Shown in pieces: positions 46,901 through 59,392 of a stretch of DNA of 64,000 bases. The translations under genes were made by a program, and so were the position numbers. Origin of the DNA: Dolomedes plantarius (lineage: Eukaryota > Arthropoda > Arachnida > Araneae > Dolomedidae); the NCBI GenBank assembly GCA_907164885.2, contig OU015500.1, positions 51,937,033 through 52,001,032 on the forward strand. Reading direction: 5' to 3'. The notes beneath the pieces are model-generated. The model was not told where the DNA came from and searched no databases. It saw only the letters and a program-made list of their open reading frames with translations. Positions within the stretch are counted from its first letter, which is position 1, and each line of letters opens with the position of its first letter.

Positions 46901-47162
46901 AACATAGGGAAAATTCACATTCAAAATTCTTCTCACTGCTTTCATCTATAAATAGCACGTTGTTTTCAAACTTGAAAGTGATGTCTTTTCTTCTTTCCGC
47001 TTTCCGGTAGAGGCGTAACAAAAGTTTATAGAGAGTAAGCAAGAGAAAAGGGAACTGAACTAAAAACTGGTCAGCAAATATTTGAAAAAAAATAATAATG
47101 TGGTTTCAACTTACCTGAAAAATACATATATCGTAGTGTCTTTGATTTTAAAGATATATATA

Positions 47163-48730
47163 CAGTGGAACCTCCCTTAACGGACACTCCCGAATAGCAG
47201 ACACCTCTAATTAACGGACATTTTTACGAGTCCCAATCCTTTTATATAGGACAATCCATGTTATTCCTTCTGAACAGCGGACACTCCGAATAGCGGATAG
47301 GTATTTTGAAAAACTTTCAATTATTTTGGCAAACATTTCAAAATTAGAAACTTTTAACGCCTCAAATGGATGGATGGAAAAATTCCGGACACGTCACAAC
47401 ATATTTTTTAAACAGATTTGTGTTGAAAAAAATCTGTAAATTCAAATGAAGTAACAGATTGGATTGGAAAGCCTAAATATTTGTGCAAAGGATATGGTGA
47501 CAGAGACATTTTTGATGCCGATGAGTCTGGCCTCTTTTGTCGTTTCCTTCCAGACAAGACCTTATGTTTTAAGGATGGAAAATGTAGTGACGGGAAATTT
47601 CAAAAGAGCGGCTCACTCTTTTGCTGCGTTGCAACATGCTGGGAGACTTCGAAACTCCAATTGTTATTAGAAAAGCTAAGAAGCCTAGATGTTTCAAGAA
47701 CATTGATGTGCGAAAATTTAGTGTTTCATGTAAGTCAAATAATAAAGCGTGGATAACCACTGAGATAATGAGCGATTGGTTGGTGGAGTTAGACAACAAA
47801 ATGAAAAAACAAAAGAGAAAAATCATTCTTTTCATGGATAATGCTACATCCAATTTCAGGGAATTATCTGCAGCTTTAAATTACGATACAGAAATCTGCT
47901 TCCGACACAGATTATCTCCTGCAAATCCAGCGAAGAGATGGCAAAATCGGTAACTGTTTTGGATGCAATTTCCTGGACTACGTCAGCCCTTAAAAAGGTG
48001 GAACCTGGGTGCGTTCTAAAATGTTTTAAGAAGACGGGATTTTTGAGTACAAGCGAAGTGGCAACTGACAGCACTACCGAAAAAAGCAAAAATGAACTTG
48101 CGGATCTAGTAGCCAATTTGGATTCAAATGTCAGCGTTGAAGAGGAAGTCAAGATAGACGACGATTTATTCATTGAAGAAGAAAACATGCCTGTTTCCAA
48201 TTTCATTCATCGGGCCACCACTGAAGCACTGGCCCTTTCTGAGGATGATGATGAGGAATCGCCAATGGAAGACTTCAAAATCAAAGATTATTCGGAAGCA
48301 CTGAAATTCAGCGAACAATTCAAACATTTCTTTCTGAACAACGAAGATTCGTAGGGACTAGCAAATCCTATGAAGATTCATCTTGAAAAATAGGTTTGTT
48401 GTGTAAAAAAGAGAAATCAAACTTGGTTAAGAGATATTTTTCAGCAGTAATTAAAATAATTTAGCTACTGTACATTGTATTTTGGGATTATTTAATGCAA
48501 GATAAAAGGATTAGCACACAATTAAAAGGAAAAGTAGTAAATAGTTATTTTTTTCTTGCCTAATTAATTTTTCCTTGTAATTAAAATAGCAGCCGTAATT
48601 TTCAATCAAATGTCAAACAAAAGAGCAAAAACTTTTTTATAAAAATGTTGTCCTCCCCAATAGCGGACACCTCCTAATAACGGACAAAACTTTTGGTCCC
48701 GTGACTGTCCGGTTTTCGGAGGTACCACTG
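47163..48730 (+). mobile_element. Tigger/pogo-like DNA transposon, internally deleted
   Basis: The ends CAGTGGAACCTCCCTTAACG and, inverted, CAGTGGTACCTCCGAAAAC are flanked by TA. Only about 300 bp separate the left end from the catalytic coding part, so the CENP-B-type DNA-binding region is gone. Confidence 0.8.
47481..48354 (+). pseudogene. Tigger-like transposase remnant
   Basis: Pieces in shifted frames: DADESGLFCRFLPDKTL (first catalytic Asp), RKAKKPRCFKNIDVRKF, NKAWITTEIMSDWLVELDNK, ILFMDNATSN (second Asp), then VTVLDAISWTTSALKKVEPG and an acidic C-terminus ending at 48354. The block with the third Asp (PLDxG region of the family) is missing between 47900 and 47940. Catalytically dead. 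Confidence 0.8.
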
Positions 48731-48757
48731 TATATATATATATATATGTATATATAT
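48731..48757. repeat. (TA)n microsatellite
   Basis: Begins at the TA target site of the Tigger-like element. Confidence 0.85.
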
Positions 48758-48759
48758 TG

Positions 48760-49546
48760 AACTTCTGCACTGAGAGATATCGAGGCAATGCGTCCTCAAA
48801 ACGTGGGAAATGGGAATATTTTACCAAAATTTCATTCCGTAATAGCTGTGTTGTTTCTCTCTAAATGCTTTTAAAATAATAAACATTGTAAAAACTTATT
48901 TAGAAGAAATGTGGAAACGACTCATCGAGCAGGAAGACTTAAAAACTAATGTCTTTATTTGAAACTCAAACATAACCGAAAGTTTATAACTTACTATACT
49001 TGTAACTGGTTTATTCAAATGCATCGAATAAACATTCAAAGTAAATATTAAAAAGGCCTCGCGTAAGTTAGGCTTTTTTTTTCCTTTCTGTTTCTCTACC
49101 ACTTATTTCACACATCACCTGAACGGAAAAAAATTCAGCTTTCGATGCTGAAGTAACGACTAGCTACGAATATGGGAAACTCATAAATCTTAATTTCAAT
49201 CCTAACTCTAGAATTAAGAGCAGTGGTACCTCTATTTCTTTAAAGACAACAAGAATGGATAAGAACTGCATTCTCTGATCCACGCCTCGTCATGAAGAAC
49301 TTTCTAATTATGTACACATACAGCTGTTAGGCTATCGGGAAAATGACTGGGCGACAATCATGAGCTCAAAATAAATTAATATAGCTAGTAGTATTGAAAA
49401 TTTTTTGAGTACAGATTTTAGGGGCAGCGGAATAAAAGTAGATTTAAATTTACTTGAGTCAGAGGCAGAAAATGTTATCTTTTATCTTCATTTACACACA
49501 TATTTTAAGGATTTTTTAAAAATCAAATGAATCGTTGTGTACAGAT

Positions 49547-49621
<75 letters not shown>

Positions 49622-50060
49622 AAAGTACCAGAATTATTAAATTTTTTTTTAAAAGTAAAAGCACATTTTTAATGAAGTAAACATAACACTGGCTACATAT
49701 CCATAAAATTTAAGTCATATTTTTATTTGCTATTTAGAGATTCGAAACAGATGGAATGAAAATAAAGTCCTTTTTCTTTTTGAGTGAATAAATGTTACAT
49801 CAATTTTTTTTTTCCAAACTGTTTAAAATGCTAGAATCGTCCGTTAAGAATATACGATTCAAGATAAATAATAATCTGCAAAAGGAATTTAAATACTAAT
49901 AATTAATAAAATAATTAATACAAAAATTTTGATAAATTACTGGAAAAAATAAATTAGATAAATATTATGAAAATATGTTAATTAAATAACAAAAATTAAC
50001 AGTGTGATATTTTTCCAATTATTAGAAAAATAATTTAAGAATATATATTTTAAATGATTC
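48760..50060. other. No gene recognised
   Basis: AT-rich; includes a (TA)n array at 49550-49618. Confidence 0.45.
49550..49618. repeat. (TA)n microsatellite
   Basis: About 69 bp; no TE end recognised next to it. Confidence 0.95.
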
Positions 50061-50072
50061 ATTTATCTAAAC

Positions 50073-51973
50073 CAGGGGTTCCCAACCTTTTTATAGTACC
50101 GTACCTGTAGATGTAAACAATTTGATGACGTACCAGTAGCCCAAAAATTTTGAAATGGGGAATAAAATGCAATGGAAAACATTTGTAATAAAGACAAGTA
50201 ACTTGGGATATATTTTTATTGCTAAACATATACATAAAATATAATAATCACTTTTAAAAATATATAATTAGTGAGAAGGTTGGGCATGTTTATTATTAAC
50301 TACAGAAGTAATATCGGCTCACTGTTTGTCAGTTTAAGGCGAAGAACTGATTCAATGTCCAGCAAAGCTCTATATTTGGTTTTCATCGCAGTCATTGCAG
50401 AAAATCCTTTCTCACATAAATATGTGGTCTCAAATGGCATTAAAAATTTTACTGCTTGGCAAGAAACTTCTGGATATTCTTTACGAATAGATAGCCAAAA
50501 AGTGAATAGGTTGGAACTCTGAAAGCTTAATTTCAATGCACTGTCACTGCTAAGGTCTATAAAAGACTCTTTTGCAATCACACCATCTGGAACCCCCGTT
50601 GTGAATGCGAAAGGACTTCGAATCCAATTTTGAGCTGTGAGATCTTCACGAAAATAATTTTGGAAACATTCAAAAGTTGATGTTAGATGTTTTCTAATGT
50701 CGCTCATCACATCGTCTTTTATTGACAAATTATTTTCTTCGATAAAGTTACAGACGAGAGGAAACATGTTAACATTTTGTTTTTCCATTTACTGTTGCAT
50801 GAATTGCAATTTTCTCTTGAAAACACTTATTTTGTCATACAAGTCGAACACAGAATTGTTAACTCCTTGCAAACTTAAATTTAGTTGATTTAATCTTGAA
50901 AAAATATCTGAAAGGTATGCTAGTCTACACAACCATTGCTCATCAATCAAATTATCTCCGTTCAAATATTTTGAATTGGTCAAAAACATATAAATTTCAT
51001 CGCGTAACTCAAACAATCGTGTGAGGACTTTACCACGTGACAACCACCGTACTTCTGTGTGAAGAAAAAGTGTGGAATGGGCACTTCCCATTTCACCACA
51101 TAAAATCGAAAATAAACGCGAATTGAGTGCTCGAGATTTGATAAAATTAATCATCTTCACAAACTCATCTAAAGCCTCTTTTAAATTCACTGGCATATTT
51201 TTACTGGCCATAACTTCATGGTGATGATGCAGTGCGTAGACTTTCATTTTGGTGCCACTTCTTTAATTTTGGTTACCACGCCTGATAATTTTCCAATCAT
51301 CGAACGAGCACCATCGGTTCAAACTCCAACACTTTTGAGCCAACTTATGTGATTTTTAATGAAATAATCATTAATTATTTTAAATATTTCTTGCGAAGTT
51401 TATTTGTATATGGTCTGAAGACGAATACGAGATGTATTCGAAACGTGTAGCCAATCATTGATTAAAATAAATTAGGATATATAAAAAATCATTTTAAATA
51501 AATCTCCTGAGTTTAATACACTTACCTTAACAGCTTCTTAATATTTATTAATAATACAATTACTATTGATTAATAATATGCAATTAATTTAAAGATGTTT
51601 GAAACACAAAACGCAATTTTAGTAGAACTCAGACACAGTTATAATTCTCAAACACAGTTATAGACAGAGTTATAATTCGCAGGCGAGTGGCAAATTTTTA
51701 TCGGGCGGTCATAGATAACACATTCAGCTGTAGACGGCATCTTTTGAGATTAGATAAATCCTAACAAAGTATTACAACACAAACAATAGATAAGAAATTC
51801 AAACTAAAATATTAAATCGTATGGATTAGTAGTTATTATAGTCATTTCTTTTCTTTTTTCGTAATACAGATTTTTAATAGATTTTTGTTTTAAATTGTAA
51901 AATCATTCGCGTACCGGTAGCTGCTTGTCCGCGTACCGGTACTGGTACACGTACCAAAGGTTGAGAATCACTG
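50073..51973 (-). mobile_element. hAT transposon with 8-bp target duplication
   Basis: The ends CAGGGGTTCCCAACCTTT and, inverted, CAGTGATTCTCAACCTTT are flanked by a perfect 8-bp duplication ATCTAAAC (50065-50072 and 51974-51981), the hallmark of hAT insertion. 1901 bp, with transposase remains on the minus strand. Confidence 0.9.
50300..51340 (-). pseudogene. hAT transposase remnant (ZBED5-like)
   Basis: Minus strand. SVGV-stop-TDGARSMIGKLSGVVTKI near 51340-51260, then a frame from 51247 with INFIKSRALNSRLFSILC, HTEVRWLSRGKVLTRLFELR and LSDIFSRLNQLNLSLQG. A TAA at 50789-50791 is followed in the same frame by the C-terminus with RKEYPEVSCQAVKFLMPF and YLCEKGFSAMTAMKTKYR. The N-terminal half with the zinc finger and first catalytic Asp is absent. 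Resembles the transposase family from which ZBED5 derives. Confidence 0.8.
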
Positions 51974-51979
51974 ATCTAA

Positions 51980-52720
51980 ACTAAACTGTTAAAGCAATAT
52001 CAAAATACAGATATATTCATAATTTTTTGGAATTGTGTTTAGAGGTTGTATGTCTTCAGGCTCTCTGGTAATTCTTTGTCCGATTGTTTTGTAGGAGTTA
52101 ACATTGAAAAAAAAAAATCCCGGAATTCTCGCTCTTGTATTCAACGTTCAAGTCTGCACCCCCATGCCTGCATCCTCTATTAAAGGAAATAATCAGTGAA
52201 AATGCGTTTCATCGAAAGCTGCTTGTCAAATCCTGAGAGAGAAATTTAGTAGTGTATTAGACAATAATCAATAATCCAAATGTACAATTGTATATTTTTA
52301 AATAGAATTAGTTATTCCTAAATACTCTTCTCTGATTCATAACAAAATGGAAATTTTATGTAAAATTATTGCAAACCATGAAATACTCCATAGCTCATAA
52401 ATATATAGAAGTATGTCAATTTAGAGATCTACACTCTTAGACAAAAAAAAAAAAAATAAAAAACAGAGAGAGACGCAGCAAGAAGGGGTAATGCAAATTG
52501 GACACAAATTGATATGCATACAGGTTTCTACGGAAAATTCAAAATTTTAAAATTTGGCGGCTAATAAATGAACATGTGACGCTGAAGCGCATCTTAACTT
52601 CACAACTGGCAGAATATTAAAGAGGAGAAATTTTGATTCCACTTCATAAATTCTTTGCTAATTTCATTCCGTGTACCCAGGTAGACATTAACTAAGCTTC
52701 GCATTTTGTTGCGCGGACAA
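51980..52720. other. No gene recognised
   Basis: AT-rich flank leading into the nested Tc1 element. Confidence 0.4.
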
Positions 52721-53158
52721 TATGCGCTGATGTCAGCTTTTGACAGAGGACGTGTAGTTGGGCTCAAAGAAGCCGGTTGGTCAAATCGGTGAATCACTCG
52801 ACATTTGGATAGGAACGATGCCATTATTAGACGATGTTGGCAGGAATGGGTGAACCATGGCCGAACACAGCGTCAAGAAGGAAGCGGCCGACCTACACAG
52901 AGAAAAAAAAAGCCGGTCAGTTTTCGAAAGTTCCAGGTTTACAGACACACTTCATGTGGGTTGTAAATAAAATGGGTCGACTGACCTATCTAATGTGTTC
53001 ACCCCAAAGCGAGCTGAATATCTTGTTTGCGGGTTGATGAAATTTTCCCGTTTTCCTGGCTCGCGCTGCAGGAGATTTTCTTCGGAAGAGGGTCGGAAGC
53101 GGGTCGAAAGCTGTACTTTGAAGCAATTAGTAGCTTTTTGGCTGGGGAAATAGGAAAA

Positions 53159-53203
53159 ATGGCGCTTGTCGACGAAACGGAGTGTCCACGTGTTATAGTG
53201 CAT
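53159..53203 (+). CDS. Candidate first coding exon inside the TIR element
   Basis: ATG in good context (AAAATGG), 15 codons (MALVDETECPRVIVH), then GTAAGTAC at 53204, a strong donor. The frame is also open upstream to about 53027, where the reading is KLYFEAISSFLAGEIGKM. The partner exon was not found, so this may be a captured gene fragment or a transposase leader exon. Confidence 0.3.
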
Positions 53204-53768
53204 GTAAGTACATTTTTAATCTTTTGAACATTAAAATATATGCAAAATCCTTCATGTAAATCTGAATTATAGAGCATACTTCAACACAATAGAAATGTGA
53301 GGACTTGTAACGGAAGATTTGCTATTTGTTTAAATTTTAAATTGTTGTGTAAGGCTAAAGTTGCGACAATCGCGTAAGCTATTGCATGTTTAACATATAA
53401 CTCATATATGAATTATAGCTGTATATGGTTGAGCATATCATATTAGGTTGTTCTTGTTGCAAATCTTCCATGTGCTTGTGTGTGTGTGTGTGTGTGTGCG
53501 TACATGTATGTAATATCTAAACATTATGTATTAAAATTATTTTTACATTACATTTATTTTTACATTTGAATTACATTTATTTTTACATTTATTTTTACAT
53601 TTTACATTATTTTTACATTTTAAATTATTCATACATTACAATTATTTACATTAAAATCTCATCATATAAAACTCTAAATTGAATGCAATTTTAATGAATA
53701 AATAGATTTTTATGATTTAAAAAAAACAAGAATACGATTTCTAAAAGTAATTTTTGACATCTACTGAT

Positions 53769-53861
53769 ATAACAGGAACACACAGCTTCTAAATATCCAC
53801 TATAAAAAATAAGGTTGACAACTTATTTTACAGATGTTAATGAGCTGTGTGTTCCTGTTAT
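53769..53861. repeat. Perfect 19-bp inverted repeat, hairpin or tiny MITE
   Basis: ATAACAGGAACACACAGCT (53769-53787) and its exact inverse (53843-53861), with a second small stem (AATAAGGTTGACAACTTATT) in the loop. Confidence 0.8.
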
Positions 53862-55026
53862 GCGCTTCCTACAACTTTTATTAATAACTCATCAATATTT
53901 TAAAAAAGCTTAGAACCACTGAAAAAAAAGTAAAAGCATGCAGTTTGTTTCATGCAATGTTACGGGTAGTATACGTATGTGTATCTATTTGTGTGTACAT
54001 ATAAGTTGTGTTTGAAAGTCCCAGTTCATTCTAAAATCCAAATCTACAGATGATATCATCTGGAGATAACATTTAATTATAAACTCATTTGACATGGTCG
54101 AATTTAGAAAAATGGATAAACTAGAGGGTGAAATCAGGTTTTTAAAATTCATCTATACATTACATTTATGTGTGGAAGTGTGTGTTTGTGAATAAGTAAA
54201 TAAGAGAGTAGGAAATAAAAGAAATATCTTGTAACAGATGATGATCTATCTAGATAACTAATTCAAAATTCTACGAATTCTTTTCCTTTTATACTAATAA
54301 TTGTCAGTTTATAAACTAATTTATTCTCCTAAAGATTTGATACATTTTAGCTTTATATAAACACCTTAAAACAGAAGGAATTCTGTAATGATAATAAGGT
54401 AGCTGGAAAATTCAAATTGAATTAATATTCCTGCAGAATAGAGAGGGAGGGGGGCGATTGTTTTTGAAAATTTTCATGGCATGTATAAAGTAAAGTGGCA
54501 ATTTTTCTTATCTAATATTAAAAACATAATTATAAGTTTGTTTATTTTACAAACTAATGTTATTGTTCTGAGTTGTCATTTTAGCTGTATAAAATTTAAA
54601 TGATTATCTAATTTGGGTAACAAAATTTCATTTAAAAAATCCGAAGCAAACACTTTCAGACAAGGCATTTTGGAAAATTCTTTTAAACATGAAGGCTAAT
54701 GTACTGCAAAAGTTAAAGATAAAAGGAATTTTTTTTAAAGTGTAAGTATTTATTACAAGTTGTGAAGTATGCTTTATAACTTTTAATGATAATATTTTTA
54801 ATGTTCAATAGATTAAAGAAGTGCTAATTTGATTCATTTTAATTCAACGCAAACAATGTCATCTTTATATAATTTATAGTTCTCAGGATGGCAAGTATCA
54901 AATAAAGGTGTCTGGAATAAAATTATAAATCACTTGCTTCAAACTGAGATACATAATGCAGTAACTAGGAATTATTACCAAAGCTTTAAATGATCTGTGT
55001 CTTATAATATTAAAATAATAATTAAA

Positions 55027-55033
<7 letters not shown>

Positions 55034-55102
<69 letters not shown>
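55034..55102. repeat. (TA)n microsatellite
   Basis: Lies inside the nested TIR element. Confidence 0.95.
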
Positions 55103-55104
<2 letters not shown>

Positions 55105-55649
55105 CTCAATACACAACTCGCTTTAATTAACTCATTCAAAGAGTTTTTAAACTCACAAAGGCAGGTAAATGTACCCGTTTTCGAAAGTGGGTTGTAGGAC
55201 CCACTTTCCAATGTGGGTTGTTCGACTCACCAAAAGCGAGTTCCACTGTGCAGTGGATTTCAACCCAGCAAAGTGAGTTCACCGACCAACTTTTTTTTCT
55301 CTGTGAGAAAAACGACAGAATTTGAGAGCCGAGCAATCATCAGAGCAGCACTTACAGCCCCTGATTCATCATTATCATCGATCGTACCTGCAACTGGTGC
55401 TTCAGTGACTGCAATGACCATTCATAGGCGTCTAAGAGAAAGGGAGCTGAGCTCACGGTGCCCCTTGCGCCGACTACCATAGACCTCTGTACACCGACAA
55501 GCCCGTTTGCAGTGGTGTCGGTCACATTCGACCTGGAATGTCACGAACTGGAGTAGAATTGTCTTCAGTGATGACTTCCACTTCGAATTGAGCCCCGATA
55601 ACCAGCGAATACGTGTCTGGAGACGCCCCGGACAGCGGTGGGACATCCT

Positions 55650-56580
55650 AGAGGGAAGAGAAGGAGGGAGACCTAACCTACTTATTTTTGTGGGTTTAGG
55701 ACCCTTTTTTTGTTAATTGTTAATTTGTTAATCGTTCTGAGGAGTCCTACCTGTTAGTAATTAGTTGGTTATTTGCCGGGGAGCTGAAAGAGGAAGGTTA
55801 GTGGAACGGAAGTTATGTTAATTTGTAAATTGTGTAAGTTTGAAGGATTGTGGAATGTTACAGACTTTGTTAGTGTTTAATTTATTAAGTAATGTTATTT
55901 GTGTTACCGTTGCTGGTGTGGTAATCACCTATATTATCTATGTTCGAGTGCAACCAGCACATTATGTTTTTAACCTTCACTTGTACCCATTTATTCCCGG
56001 CTATCTGTTGGTACCAAATTTTTATATTTTTTTCTGTCGGACCCTTAAAGTGTGGGCGGTTATGGAGAGGGCAATTAATTAGGTAGTGTTGCCAGTCTCC
56101 AACCTCCCCACAGGCGCATAAGTTGGTGTCCTAAATTTTAAATCTATGAAGGTAAACCGAGAAATTACCATGACCAGTATAAATTTTAACTAGTAGACGG
56201 TCACAGGATAACCTATCGTCTCGGACAGTAGGGCAGAAATTGTTCGTTAGACTCCCTGTTTTGTTATTAGTCCAAATGTATTGCCATTCTTCCTTAATGG
56301 CAGTCTTTAGGCTTTTTTTCAGTAGTGAGCGTGGCCAGGTAACTTTAGTTTCTGAAAGGGTTTGGGTGTTAGCCCAAAGTTTGGCCAGTTCGTCTGCACG
56401 TTCATTGCCTTTAATGCCAATATGTGCCTTTACCCACGTTATGCTAAAATTACTGTCTGAGAACCTAATAAGGTTGTGGAGCTCCGCCAGTTGTGGGTTT
56501 TTGGAAAACGGATTGTAGGGGAAACGGATTGTAGAACGACTATCCGTTAGAAATAATTGCTTATCTAAGACCATCCACGG
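55650..56580 (-). pseudogene. LINE 3' fragment with RNase H, minus strand
   Basis: A minus-strand frame (56574-56131) reads LFLTDSRSTIRF, ITWVKAHIGIKGNERADELA (RNase H Asp and His-box), LLKKSLKTAIKEEWQYIW, DRLSCDRLLVKIYTGHGNFS and VYLHRFKI. After a frameshift it gives the zinc-binding tail CACGEVGDWQHYLINCPL (56110-56050). 5'-truncated at 56580. The 3' end abuts the interrupted Tc1 copy, so the LINE probably landed there. Confidence 0.8.
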
Positions 56581-56756
56581 TCTTTAACTGAGAGATCTCA
56601 CTCTCGAAATTTGCTTATCACTTATTACTAAAGACTTATGGAAGAGAATGTAGAACTACTACAACGTTAGCTTTTAACTAAGAATTTTGATACTTACCTA
56701 ACCAAAACAGAACATTGTGATTTTTTTAATAAATGAGAAATTTTTGAAAAAAAAAA

Positions 56757-56770
56757 TATATATATATATA
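56757..56770. repeat. Short (TA)n at Helitron end
   Basis: Directly outside the CTAG terminus of Helitron copy 2. Confidence 0.8.
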
Positions 56771-57546
56771 CTAGCTGAAAACCTACGGAGTACATTTAAA
56801 TTAAATACAACAGTCAATGTATGCAATTAATGCCAAAAATATGTTTAAATATATTTATAATAAATAGAACGATCAATGTATGCAATTGATGTAAAAAAAA
56901 ACGAAAAAATATATTTATAAAAAAATCGGAAGGTAAATTTTTATAGACAAAATAATGTAGAAGAAAATATTGAAATTAAATCTAATAGAACATACAAAAG
57001 AATATAGTACAGTTTGAAGAACATATCTTTTACTGTATTTTAATATTTTTTTGGATAATTTCCAATCGTCTGCCGCATTAGCAAGAAAAAAAATATTTTT
57101 TTGTCTATTTCGTTCCTATGAACGTGACGATCAATTAATTTAAAGTACCAGAAAAAGAAATCACGTGATCAGCATTTAATAAATTAAATTCTAAAAATGA
57201 ATCTTTAAAAATTCACCAAAAATCAGAAAAGGGAGGTAAAGATTCGAAAATGATTTCATTTTAAAGGAATTTTTATGATCTTTCTCGTGATATAAATTTT
57301 ACAACCCTCAAATTATTATTTTAAATCCAAACTTTAAAAAAGTTAAAAAACAGCTTAAACATTTAATTTTAAAAATTCTAAGAAGAATTTTTCAAAAATC
57401 TTTCTTAGTGCACCCCTACACCATAAGAAGAATCGCCATGCAAAATTTCAGCCCTTTAGGTCCAGTGGTTTGGTCTGTGAGTTGTATGTTAGTCAGTGAG
57501 TCAGTCAGTGAGTCAGTCAGTTACGGAACTGTTTTATATATATAGA
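56771..57546 (-). mobile_element. Non-autonomous Helitron, copy 2
   Basis: Same family as 8531-9304. The minus strand starts TCTATATATATAAAAC and ends CTAG, with A and T flanks. 776 bp. Compared with copy 1 it has lost most of the terminal hairpin (between CTAG and the TACGGAGTAC block) and gained extra copies of GTCAGTGA near the other end. Confidence 0.8.
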
Positions 57547-57549
57547 TAT

Positions 57550-57985
57550 ATATTTGCGAATAAATGCAAAATTTTATAAATTTTAATTTTTTTGTGAAAT
57601 TTCCATTTTTTATGCGAAATTTATGCATTCTTAGTTATGGAAGTGTTCCGTTAATTTTATGGGCCAGGGCACCGGACAGTATACAGATCTGCCTACCAAT
57701 TGGGGCAACCTGGAGACCTTACAGAGCTCAGTAAATTAAAACAGGATATTTCAAACCAATCACAGGTCATATCATTAGTCTCGGAACCAACGTAGTAACG
57801 CAACGCAAAGCCCCGGATGCAATGTGAACAGGCCTTTAGATTGGTGATGTTTCTGGCTGTCTTAGAGATAAAGAATAGTAACTAGTTAATTGCAAAGAAA
57901 ACTCTCGCTTTTGGCACATTCTGACCATATGGACGTAAACCACACGATCTAGTCATAGAGTGCAATTTTTATTTCCTAAGCGTTA
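57550..57985. other. Moderate-GC spacer, nothing assigned
   Basis: May be part of the SINE-like unit that follows. Confidence 0.35.
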
Positions 57986-57989
57986 ATAA

Positions 57990-58240
57990 ACATATGTCCG
58001 TAGATCGGAAAGTAATTCTATGAGGTGGTGATTCCATTCAGTGGGTAGGAGAAGGTAAGAGCTCTTCAGATGTCACTCCTGGGAGTGCTCGGTCAAAATT
58101 GAGGTGAGAGCTGAATGGAGTCCGATCTTTGTGGTACCATTGTTAACCGGTTGCAATCCTCTGCCCGCAGTAGAGACCAGATCTGAGATTTTCAGACCAG
58201 GGGGGGGGGGGGCATGAATCACAACAACAACAACGACAGG
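57990..58240 (+). repeat. SINE-like 3' body with CAA tail
   Basis: A GC-richer body ends in CAGACCAGG, a G run and ACAACAACAACAACG. The tail type resembles that of the SINE at 6435-6778. No head with A and B boxes was found. Confidence 0.4.
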
Positions 58241-58886
58241 GTGATCAACAGAACATGCATTGCAAAAAATTGAACAAGGCAGCCATTAAACTAGAAAACA
58301 TTTAGCTGAAGCTAATCGGGACTACAGTCAATATATATCACATGCTCAATAAACGTGTGAGCAGCAGATAAACAAGTTACAGAACTTTATAAAATTCAAT
58401 TTCATTCGGTAACATAAAAAAATTCATTTCAAGAGGAAGTTAGATACTATACAATTACAGGATCGTATGTTCTACAACTCTTTCTTTGAAACTCCTTTTA
58501 AGTTTTCAGGCCTTATTGGAGAAGTGACATTAGGAACATTGGAGAAGTGACATTAAATCTCATTTTGACACTTTAATGATGAATTTTGAATAATAATATT
58601 TTGTTTACCGCTAGAAATTTTAAAAGTAACAAACTGTTGAAGGTAACAATGGAATAAGCAATTACAAATGAAAATTTTCTAAACTGGCAAAAATATAACC
58701 CTCTAAACAGTTAAGTTTCGAAATGCATTGTTATAGTGTGTGATAATGTTGTGTTTTCCTTAACAAAGCATCTTTGTTATATTTCAGTTCTTAACGAAAC
58801 CCTAACTAGAGTGACGTTACTGAGCTTATTCTCTTGAGAAAAAAAAAGGTTTATTTTGCGAATTATCTTTCTATTTTCGTATAATT

Positions 58887-58930
58887 ATGGAAAGGTTAAG
58901 AAATGTAGCCCGTAGTTTGTTTAATGCAAT
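58887..58930 (+). CDS. Candidate host exon 1 (start codon exon)
   Basis: ATG followed by 14 codons (MERLRNVARSLFNA plus 2 bases), then GTAAGTATC, a near-perfect donor. It ends in phase 2. The candidate exon at 62759 begins with the single base needed, and its frame is then open. Basic, amphipathic sequence; protein not recognised. The alternative is chance: short open stretch plus donor motifs occur at random in AT-rich DNA. Confidence 0.35.
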
Positions 58931-58959
58931 GTAAGTATCTCATATTGTTCGGAAAATTT

Positions 58960-59370
58960 TCATTATGTCTGATTTTCTTATGTCTAACAAGTTACTTTAA
59001 ATGAAAACTATACAATCCATCATATAAATAACTATTATAACTTATGAATATATAATTGATTAAATTATCTTGTTTGAAAACTATATAATAACATGCAGAA
59101 ATTAAACTACACAATCTAATACAATGTCAGTAAATGCCGTAAAATGTCAAAGATTATTTCCGTAAAGAAATGAGAAATATTAATTTAAGACTTGCTTTCG
59201 TATGTTTTATACGTTAATGATTTTAAAAACAGGCATTGGTTAATTCCTTTTGTTCAGGCTTTTAGAGTATCTTTTCAGTATCTTAAACTTCAATACTAGA
59301 CTAACAAAAATTAAATACGACGTTTTTATAAGCTAGATTTTCTTATTTTAAAACACGTAATGTGTTGATA
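58960..59370. other. AT-rich, intron-like
   Basis: Nothing recognised. Confidence 0.4.
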
Positions 59371-59392
59371 TTGACTTTAAATTGATATGGTT

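Larger units (their letters stand above)
52896..55305. mobile_element. Unclassified TIR element nested in Tc1
   Basis: Left end CACAGAGAAAAAAAAAGCCG and, inverted, right end CACAGAGAAAAAAAAGTTGG interrupt the Tc1 reading frame exactly between GRPT and the next conserved block. 2410 bp. The CACAG start recalls CACTA/Chapaev-type elements, but no transposase is visible and no target duplication could be fixed. It contains a candidate first exon (53159-53203), a 19-bp perfect inverted repeat (53769-53861) and a (TA)n array (55034-55102). Confidence 0.65.
52725..55650 (+). mobile_element. Tc1-like transposon split by a TIR element
   Basis: The N-terminal part (TAFDRGRVVGLKEAGWSNR, then RNDAIIRRCWQEWVNHGRT, 52735-52895) ends at GRPT. 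Its continuation (KTTEFESRAIIRAALTAPDS, TAMTIHRRLRERELSSRCPL, NWSRIVFSDDFHFELSPDNQ, IRVWRRPGQRWD) resumes at 55306. The intervening 2.4 kb is a separate element. The Tc1 copy has stops and is cut at about 55650 by a LINE sequence. Confidence 0.8.

Noticed and set aside
48606..48827. 73-codon minus-strand frame with GQSRDQKFCPLLGGVRYWGG
   Set aside because: It reads the Tigger terminal inverted repeat; not a protein.
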